Shown in pieces: positions 31,091-36,717 of a stretch of 36,717 nt of DNA. The DNA is taken from the NCBI RefSeq assembly GCF_018917525.1, contig NZ_JAHLOS010000043.1, forward strand, positions 1-36,717, given 5' to 3'. The DNA is from Enterococcus raffinosus (GTDB taxonomy: Bacteria > Bacillota > Bacilli > Lactobacillales > Enterococcaceae). Position 1 is the stretch's first letter; each line of letters begins with the position of its first letter. The notes under the pieces are model-generated. The model saw only the letters and a program-made list of their open reading frames with translations. It ran no database searches and had not been told where the DNA came from. The translations under genes were made by a program, and so were the position numbers.

Positions 31091-32422
31091 TTATTTTTCA
31101 GAATTATTTTTTGAAGGTGGAGGTCCTTTTCTTTCAGGACTTTTCCAAGTACCGGAGCCTAACCCCATGATTGTTTTTACCGCAGGAATGAATGTCGTTA
31201 CAATTGTTAAGGCATTCATCATCCAATAAAAAAGCATATATAACGGCGCGAATAGTAAATACCTGATCTTTCTACCACGATCATCCACAATCAAAGAAGC
31301 CACCAATTGGAAGGTTCCTGAAATCATCTCAAAGCAGACAAAGAGGAATGCCATCGTAAACATATGATAAATTCGTTCAGTATTTCCATTCAATGCAAAG
31401 CTTGCCAAACTCCATAAAAATACAAATGAAGAAATCCAAAAGAAGAAAGACCAAATAATACTAAAGGTTTGGTCAATAAACATCACTGTTCGACCAAGAT
31501 TTTTTAAAGGATGCAAGAACACTTTTCTGAAATTAGTTAACCAGACTTCTGTTCCACCTTTAGCCCAGCGTTTCCTTTGACGATATAACATCTTCAAGGA
31601 TTCTGGAACCTCCATGAAAAACATGATCTGCGGCGCAAAAAGTGATAGCCAACCATCCATTTGGTGATCCCAAGCAATACTGATATCCTCAGTCGCTCTG
31701 TCTTGTCTAAATAGACCGACATCAATCAATGCGTCTTTTCTATACATCGTATTCGCGCCGCTATAAGCATAGATACTGCCTAAAACGCCAATCTGTGTTC
31801 GCTTGATAATGCCCACGATACTAGAAAATTCGACTGTTTGTGATTTTGCAATAAGCTTATTTCTATTCTGTACATCCATATTCGCTGTAATCGCAGAAAT
31901 ATTCGTCGAATCCGATCTAAGGAAATAGTTCACATACATGTTCAAGGAATCTGGCTCTGGAACCGTGTCAGCGTCATTGCTCAAAATCAATTCCCCTCTG
32001 GCGAAACCTAGACCGATATTGAAAGCATGGGCTTTCCCTTTATTTTTTTCGATTCGAATCACTCGTAATTTTGGATATTTTTTCTGTAATTCGGCCAAAA
32101 TTTCAGGCGTGCTGTCAGTCGAGCCATCATCTGTCACCAATACCTCATAATGATCATAATTTATTTTCGTCATCAAATACTCTATCGTATTTTCAATCAC
32201 AATTTCTTCATTGTGTGCTGGAACCATAATAGTAATAAACGGTTCAATCTCTGTGGGAATCTCATCCCACTCTTTTTGACGATACTTGAATAAGAAAGTG
32301 TAACAGAGAACACCAATGAACCAAGAAAAGCCGCCAATAATCGGATACGTAATCAATACCAAAAACATCAAGGTAAAAATGACATCTACTATATAATTCC
32401 CTGTATGAAAGAAAGTAATCAT
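31091..32422 (-). CDS. Processive glycosyltransferase family 2 (PgaC/IcaA-like)
   Basis: This 443-aa membrane enzyme has two N-terminal membrane helices, then a GT2 catalytic domain and three to four C-terminal helices. All processive motifs are present: VTDDGSTDS (D98, D99), NDADT (149-153), TED (244-246) and RQRKRW (281-286). This arrangement is that of poly-beta-1,6-N-acetylglucosamine and related exopolysaccharide synthases. AAGGGCGG precedes the ATG. The preceding gene encodes a small two-helix membrane protein, like PgaD/IcaD. A deacetylase (PgaB/IcaB) is not in the window. The polymer is inferred from family; another beta-linked polymer is possible. Confidence 0.88.
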   Translation of the reverse strand: MITFFHTGNYIVDVIFTLMFLVLITYPIIGGFSWFIGVLCYTFLFKYRQKEWDEIPTEIEPFITIMVPAHNEEIVIENTIEYLMTKINYDHYEVLVTDDGSTDSTPEILAELQKKYPKLRVIRIEKNKGKAHAFNIGLGFARGELILSNDADTVPEPDSLNMYVNYFLRSDSTNISAITANMDVQNRNKLIAKSQTVEFSSIVGIIKRTQIGVLGSIYAYSGANTMYRKDALIDVGLFRQDRATEDISIAWDHQMDGWLSLFAPQIMFFMEVPESLKMLYRQRKRWAKGGTEVWLTNFRKVFLHPLKNLGRTVMFIDQTFSIIWSFFFWISSFVFLWSLASFALNGNTERIYHMFTMAFLFVCFEMISGTFQLVASLIVDDRGRKIRYLLFAPLYMLFYWMMNALTIVTTFIPAVKTIMGLGSGTWKSPERKGPPPSKNNSEK

Positions 32423-32486
32423 AGCTTGACACCGCCCTTCTTATACAGGTTTCGAACAAAATCCGTATCTAGATTCTGCTCTTCTT

Positions 32487-32870
32487 TTATCGAGTAGTAG
32501 CAAACCGCCTTGCATTTAAGCGATCTTCATCATATTGGACCGATTTTTGCAAAAGATTCTTAAAACGATAATTATTCCAAATCGTTAGTAAGATAAAGAT
32601 CACAGCAATGACCACAAACATAATACTCAAGAAAATAAACAGAAATTTTAACGTTTGCAATTCTTCCTTATAAACTAGAAAATGATTCTCTCGTGCATTC
32701 TCTGGTGATATGAATGGCAGTAATACCCAAATAAAAGGAGCTGCTACACAAAGCCAACCAAGAATGGCAATCACTGTCTGTATAAATTTCAATGGATAGT
32801 GTTTTTTCTCATAATAAGAATCAGAGACAAGCATTTTTTTCACTTCGTCTCGACTAATTTTTGGCTTCAC
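32487..32870 (-). CDS. Small membrane partner of the glycosyltransferase (PgaD/IcaD-like)
   Basis: This 127-aa protein has two hydrophobic helices (FIQTVIAILGWLCVAAPFIWVLL and FLFIFLSIMFVVIAVIFILLTIW) and basic cytoplasmic ends. Size and layout match PgaD/IcaD-type accessory proteins, though sequence alone does not prove it. GTG at 32870 is preferred because GGGAGGG lies seven bases upstream; an in-frame ATG at 32894 would place that site inside the gene. It lies 64 bp before the glycosyltransferase, in the same direction. Confidence 0.75.
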   Translation of the reverse strand: MKPKISRDEVKKMLVSDSYYEKKHYPLKFIQTVIAILGWLCVAAPFIWVLLPFISPENARENHFLVYKEELQTLKFLFIFLSIMFVVIAVIFILLTIWNNYRFKNLLQKSVQYDEDRLNARRFATTR

Positions 32871-33053
32871 AATGTCGCCCTCCCTCATCCTCAAACTATA
32901 TTTTCAATCTTTCCTTTAGTTTGCCGTTTTCATTAATATATTTCAAATAATATACCTGTCTGATGAATAAATTATCATTGAATTCATTCTCTGTTGACTA
33001 AAGCAAAAGACTCATATTTAAAAAGTACCTTATAAATGCAAGCAAAAACATAA
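32871..33053. other. AT-rich spacer between two minus-strand units
   Basis: No gene is seen. A TATAGT close to the GTG at 32870 and further AT-rich boxes near 32930-32960 may form the promoter of the glycosyltransferase operon, but no clear -35 can be assigned. Confidence 0.35.
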
Positions 33054-33103
33054 AGAAACACACCTGTCATCTGAATCAATCATACGATCACAAGTGTGTT
33101 TCT
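33054..33103 (-). terminator. Terminator of the immunity/regulator operon
   Basis: A perfect 10-bp stem, AGAAACACAC (33054-33063) with GTGTGTTTCT (33094-33103), extends inward after one mismatch. The minus-strand tail is TTTATGTTTTT. The loop is long (about 24 nt). Confidence 0.6.
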
Positions 33104-33216
33104 GATTTATATTTTTCAAACGGCTTATCTAAACTCAAATAACCTGGCATTCTGTATTGTTTTTAGTAGGATAGTCAGAACGATTTTTATCGTGGCTCCT
33201 ACAAAGATCATAAAAC

Positions 33217-33879
33217 TCATTTTTCAAATAATAGCCCTTCCCCCCATACTGTTTCCAAGACATCTTCAGAAAAACTTTTGTTGATTAGTTTACGCCGGAG
33301 GTCTTTGGACAAAACTGATAACTGGACTAAATTTGAGTTTGATGGCTCTTTTTCCCATATATATCTGCATAACTCCTCCCTGGACACAATTGAAGAGCGT
33401 GCACCATATAATTTCTGGAAAAACTTTTGTTGATTTTTCGTGAAATCTAAGAATAATTGATCATAATCGTAGCTATCGACATGCGTCTTTTCAAAATATT
33501 CCTTTACAGTAACAGCACAATCACTTATCAATTCACGTAAAAGATCCATCCCGATATCTTTCGGTATCCATTTATCAATTGCTAAATCCTTTATCGTGCT
33601 TTTTTCATTGTCTATCGGTTCATTTAAATATTCTCTGAAAACGACAATTTGTTTCTCTTTTAATTGAGGAACAATCATTTCTACTTCATTGTTTGTTAAA
33701 GATTCGCTCAGTATGACAAGTTGAAAAAAACGGATACTTTCTTGTACATTCATACGTAAGATATCATCAAGTATCGTTTTTGATACGAAAACTTCATAGT
33801 TGAACTTTTGTAAATTCTCCTGCATAGAGCACTCATTTAAAATATTATAAGTTAATATTAATATTTTGATTTTTCTCAC
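33217..33879 (-). CDS. Winged-helix regulator with degenerate receiver-like N-terminus
   Basis: This 220-aa protein ends in an OmpR/PhoB-type DNA-binding domain: FTKNQQKFFQKLYGARSSIVSREELCRYIW, VQLSVLSKDLRRKL and VLETVWGEGLLFE (about residues 130-218). The first 110 residues alternate strand and helix like a receiver domain but lack the acidic pocket and phospho-Asp, so it is probably not a normal two-component regulator. GTG at 33879 has AGAGGC eight bases upstream and is preferred over TTG at 33909. It lies about 30 bp after the immunity gene and near a WxL surface-protein gene, either of which it may control. Confidence 0.75.
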   Translation of the reverse strand: MRKIKILILTYNILNECSMQENLQKFNYEVFVSKTILDDILRMNVQESIRFFQLVILSESLTNNEVEMIVPQLKEKQIVVFREYLNEPIDNEKSTIKDLAIDKWIPKDIGMDLLRELISDCAVTVKEYFEKTHVDSYDYDQLFLDFTKNQQKFFQKLYGARSSIVSREELCRYIWEKEPSNSNLVQLSVLSKDLRRKLINKSFSEDVLETVWGEGLLFEK

Positions 33880-33911
33880 CTTGCTTGCCTCTATTTTACT
33901 TTTACTCAAAC

Positions 33912-34232
33912 CTACTCATAGAACTGTACCTTAGAAACACACCCAGCCTGATAATTAACAGTAGATCCAAATGTTTTAGCAATGTTTTCTAACTCTAAAA
34001 TAAGCTTCGTCTCCTGTGTGTCAAAACGCACATGGCTGTCTACAGCAACTACCAAGATAAAATTCACCAGCCTGTTTTCCAGCAGTTCTGGGTATTTAGC
34101 AGAATCTATCGTAGTATAGACTTGTAGCAGAATATCGGTAATATCTCTTATTCCTTTATTTTTATCAGCACGGGTAATCAAATGAGTGTACAATTGATAA
34201 CTTATCTTTTTCGTAGAATCATTTATAGCCAT
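33912..34232 (-). CDS. Enterocin-A-type bacteriocin immunity protein
   Basis: This 106-aa protein is all helical and matches the EntA_Immun family. The second half, ENRLVNFILVVAVDSHVRF followed by ELENIAKTFGSTVNY and VQF, follows the enterocin A immunity pattern of LINRLVNYLY, IRF and IGRTAG closely. Such proteins are cytosolic and protect the mannose-PTS receptor from class IIa bacteriocins. GTTAGGAGG precedes the ATG. No bacteriocin precursor with a double-glycine leader was found nearby, so this looks like an orphan immunity gene coupled to a regulator. Confidence 0.82.
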   Translation of the reverse strand: MAINDSTKKISYQLYTHLITRADKNKGIRDITDILLQVYTTIDSAKYPELLENRLVNFILVVAVDSHVRFDTQETKLILELENIAKTFGSTVNYQAGCVSKVQFYE

Positions 34233-34331
34233 TGTCTGCCTCCTAACAATACCTTCTTGCTGTTACTTGATCACTCAATTGTTAGTAAAAATGTAGCGCG
34301 AGTACTCCAAAGATTTATCAGAAAAAGCACC

Positions 34332-34360
34332 ATATAACCCGAACGAACAATTTTTTTCAA
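34332..34360 (-). promoter_or_regulatory. Promoter of the immunity gene
   Basis: On the minus strand, -35 TTGAAA (34355-34360) and -10 TTATAT (34332-34337) have a 17-bp spacer, about 100 bp upstream of the start codon. The long leader could hold a regulatory structure. Confidence 0.45.
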
Positions 34361-34509
34361 CTGAGACTAGTAATTATTGAACCTGAAGATGATTTTATTT
34401 TTTACTTCAAACTTTTTCATGTTAAAACTCTCTTATCCCTGCTCTTAAAGCCACCCATATAAATTTTTCATTATGTTCTCTAGAAACTGATATTACAGTT
34501 ATTTTCGAT

Positions 34510-36591
34510 TTATTCAGGCACATCCTCAAGTGACCAACACAATACGCCATTGTAGCTGCCGACTGTATCTGAGGGATGCACTGCTAATTGCAGATGCGCC
34601 GCTAAATTGACCTTCGTGCTGCCGCTCCCTTCCGAAATCGGTTGATTGTCTCCGTTAATTGGAACCTCTTGCTTTTGGTTTTTATAGCTTAATCTTTGAG
34701 CGAGTACTTGGCCTTTTTCATTTGTTAACGGCTGCTCTTCTTTTACTTTAATTTTCCAGTGACTTTTATCCAACTTGCTTTCATCCTCAACCCCAAACTC
34801 TTCCTTCGTGGTCGCAGAAATCACCCTATCCATCGCTGGAATCTCATTTTCACCGAAACTAATCGTATTAGGAATAATAAGCTTCGGACTAGATTCTTTC
34901 TTGATAATCCTACTTTCCTTTTCAGATTCTTGGTTATTATCATCTTTTATATAGAAGAAAACCTCTTGATCTAGCCAATTTTCAGGAAACTTAACCATCA
35001 GACGATCAACAACACTTTCAGGTGCAGCTGTGTATTTTTTAAGTTCCTTTTCTTCTGCTCCGCATTGGGCCATCAACGAAATATTTGTTGTTTTATCATG
35101 AGTGAATGCAAAAGCAAGTTCTCGCTTATTCGTAAAACGTGAAATGAAGAGCGGATTTTCCATATCGGTTAATTCAAATTGTAATTTCTTTTTTTCACGA
35201 TAACGATGAATGATTGTTTGTTCCTCGGGCAAGAAAATCCCTTTGTCTTGCTTCTCGTCCTTAATCGGCTCATATCCAGGTATTTCTGGATAATCATCAG
35301 ATAGATCAAAAGAGGTTGTTAAAATTCCATCCTTTGTTATTGAATCATGAAGCGGAGTATCCTGTTCATTTAAAAAAGCAGTCGTTTCTTTACCAAGATA
35401 ATTAACAATGGATGAAGCAGCATTTTCTTCTAAATGATCTCCGTCTAAAATCGTTTCTACCTTAAATGGCAAGTGTAACTTTCCATCCGAAACAATAGCA
35501 GTATCTACTGGATTTTTAGCTCCTATCCACTTCAAACAGACTTTATATTGAAGGATTGTATCGTATAGACGACTGTCCGACGGGTTCTTAGCCACAATCT
35601 GCACGTTTTTATCATCTGCTTGACTAGAAAATAAATCCGTCAGATCTTCACCATTGAAATTCGTTACAATTACCTTATCGAACGTATATTGTTGCGTTCG
35701 ATTCACCTGTTCCATGTTGACATTAATTGCCATTTGAGTAGATTTCTGCCATTGATCCACATTTGGAATCGTCTGCTTAGCTTTTAAGCAAACATCTCTA
35801 CTTGCATTCTCAAAACTCGAATCGACCGCATAAGCAGGCGGAAATTCAGGTTTCGCTAAAAAATCTGTAAAATAAACAATAGACGAAGGAGTCACATCGT
35901 TATTGTGTACTACAAACATGACATTAGAAACAGCCTTTGTCGTTATTTCAAAACGTTGACGTGAGTCACGCCAAGGAATCCCTGGAGTAATATTGTTCAA
36001 GTACAGCCAATGATCATCTCCTTCTCCATCCCAAGTATCATATAGAATATGTGTTGGATTTTCTGCATACAATGAATCAATTACTATTCCTGGATTTTTA
36101 TAACCAATATATTTATTTGAATTTAAGCCATAGTAATTAAATGACGTTTTTATCGCTAGTGGTTGACCAGTATCGTCAACAAAATCATAGGTGACGATCA
36201 TTTCCCCTTTAACCGTAATCCCCAAAAAATAGCTTTTTGTGAGGCTAATGGACCCGCCATCCAGATTACTTTTGTTTCGTTCCAACGTTACTAATAGACT
36301 TACTTCTTTCCCTTCATAAAAACCGACATTTTTCACTAATGCTTTGCTTTTATCCGTTTTTCGATCAACTGTTAAATAATCAGAATAAACGTCTCCTTCA
36401 AGCGGCTCGACAGTTGTATTTTCTCCGTAGTGCATGATGAAGGTGTTTTCTGCTGGCGTTACAGATTGATTGGCCCAATGAAAATATCCCAAATCTGTTA
36501 GCGGTCTAAGAGCCGCCTCTACCCTTGCCGCTCCCCAAAAAATACCAGCGACTAGAAACAGCATAATGAACAAATAGTTAGGCTTTTTCAT
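34510..36591 (-). CDS. WxL-domain-like secreted surface protein (693 aa)
   Basis: An N-terminal signal peptide (KPNYLFIMLFLVAGIFWGAARVEA) is followed by a large, mainly beta region (residues about 30-560) with no recognised domain. The C-terminus resembles a WxL cell-wall-binding domain. A KLIIPNTISFG entry strand comes first; the first motif is HWKIKV (W612), with Ile in place of Leu in WxL. The second motif, YNGVLCWSLEDVP (from Y680), fits Y-x3-L-x-W-x-L-x3-P. WxL domains attach to peptidoglycan non-covalently. GAGGAG lies eight bases before the ATG at 36591; the extension to 36633 lies in the shared leader. No LPxTG anchor or partner WxL genes are seen in the window. Confidence 0.82.
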   Translation of the reverse strand: MKKPNYLFIMLFLVAGIFWGAARVEAALRPLTDLGYFHWANQSVTPAENTFIMHYGENTTVEPLEGDVYSDYLTVDRKTDKSKALVKNVGFYEGKEVSLLVTLERNKSNLDGGSISLTKSYFLGITVKGEMIVTYDFVDDTGQPLAIKTSFNYYGLNSNKYIGYKNPGIVIDSLYAENPTHILYDTWDGEGDDHWLYLNNITPGIPWRDSRQRFEITTKAVSNVMFVVHNNDVTPSSIVYFTDFLAKPEFPPAYAVDSSFENASRDVCLKAKQTIPNVDQWQKSTQMAINVNMEQVNRTQQYTFDKVIVTNFNGEDLTDLFSSQADDKNVQIVAKNPSDSRLYDTILQYKVCLKWIGAKNPVDTAIVSDGKLHLPFKVETILDGDHLEENAASSIVNYLGKETTAFLNEQDTPLHDSITKDGILTTSFDLSDDYPEIPGYEPIKDEKQDKGIFLPEEQTIIHRYREKKKLQFELTDMENPLFISRFTNKRELAFAFTHDKTTNISLMAQCGAEEKELKKYTAAPESVVDRLMVKFPENWLDQEVFFYIKDDNNQESEKESRIIKKESSPKLIIPNTISFGENEIPAMDRVISATTKEEFGVEDESKLDKSHWKIKVKEEQPLTNEKGQVLAQRLSYKNQKQEVPINGDNQPISEGSGSTKVNLAAHLQLAVHPSDTVGSYNGVLCWSLEDVPE

Positions 36592-36598
36592 TTGACAG

Positions 36599-36717
36599 CT
36601 CCTCGTAATATATTTTTTAGAGTGATAAATCACTCCAGTTTTATTCTCTTGTTCTTTGATAATTTAATAACACTTTAGTTGCTTGGTGCTTGTGTGATGT
36701 TCTAGAATTGACTCCTG
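36599..36717 (-). repeat. 119-bp shared leader, copy B (upstream of the WxL-like gene)
   Basis: It matches 15163-15281 base for base except for about six changes, with the same GAGGAG and the same inverted repeat GAGTGAT-AA-ATCACTC (36620-36635). The match reaches the window end, so its full length, and whether an IS110 copy follows, cannot be seen. Confidence 0.75.

Noticed and set aside
34367-34471. Two short minus-strand peptides (8 and 17 codons) as possible bacteriocin or pheromone precursors
   Set aside because: Neither has a double-glycine leader, signal peptide or good ribosome binding site; kept only as a note in the immunity finding.
1-36717. tRNA, rRNA, CRISPR array, prophage or replication origin
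   Set aside because: I saw no cloverleaf-like sequences, regular spacer repeats, phage structural genes or DnaA-box clusters.

Overview
The window looks like the chromosome of a low-GC Gram-positive coccus, most likely an Enterococcus. Supporting signs are strong AGGAGG-type ribosome binding sites, several PTS loci, a Gls24/GlsB stress pair, an enterocin-A-type immunity protein and a surface protein with a WxL-type C-terminus. I cannot name the species. Nearly all genes lie on the minus strand. The plus-strand exceptions are an IS110-family transposase, two tiny membrane-protein genes and two regulators.

Layout. (1) 1-4092: a PRD/BglG-type regulator, a cellobiose-family PTS EIIC and a sugar-phosphate isomerase (SIS) gene that seems to lack its C-terminus, next to a long plus-strand hairpin. 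(2) 4426-10241: an operon with a PRD regulator split by an in-frame amber codon, ascorbate-type PTS EIIB and EIIC, a small coiled-coil/TPR protein, a class II ketose-bisphosphate aldolase and a P-loop kinase. It looks like a complete uptake, phosphorylation and cleavage route for an unidentified sugar. (3) 10718-13603: two small membrane proteins, then a LysR regulator and a flavodoxin-cupin-CMD operon. (4) 13709-20996: a hexitol locus with a divergent DeoR regulator, a ribulose-phosphate-3-epimerase homologue, 6-phospho-3-hexuloisomerase, mtlD, mtlF and mtlA. An IS110 element sits between mtlF and mtlA. (5) 21092-23365: a MerR regulator, a flavodoxin lipoprotein and an aldo/keto reductase; the last two have near-identical MerR-type promoters. 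(6) 23466-26580: two Gfo/Idh/MocA oxidoreductases and a divergent RpiR regulator. (7) 26675-28692: two unrecognised proteins. (8) 29188-30558: Gls24, GlsB and an isochorismatase-type hydrolase. (9) 31091-32870: a PgaC/IcaA-like glycosyltransferase and a small membrane partner. (10) 33217-36591: a bacteriocin-immunity protein, an atypical winged-helix regulator and a WxL-like surface protein.

The most interesting signals are in non-coding DNA. A repeated two-hairpin element (7675-7808, 16937-17041, 17042-17145, and a shortened relative at 20026-20072) lies in PTS operons, twice directly before EIIC-type genes. A 119-bp leader that includes the Shine-Dalgarno sequence is shared at about 95% identity by mtlA and the WxL gene 21 kb away; one copy abuts the IS110 element. 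The IS110 upstream region folds in a way that suggests a bridge RNA.
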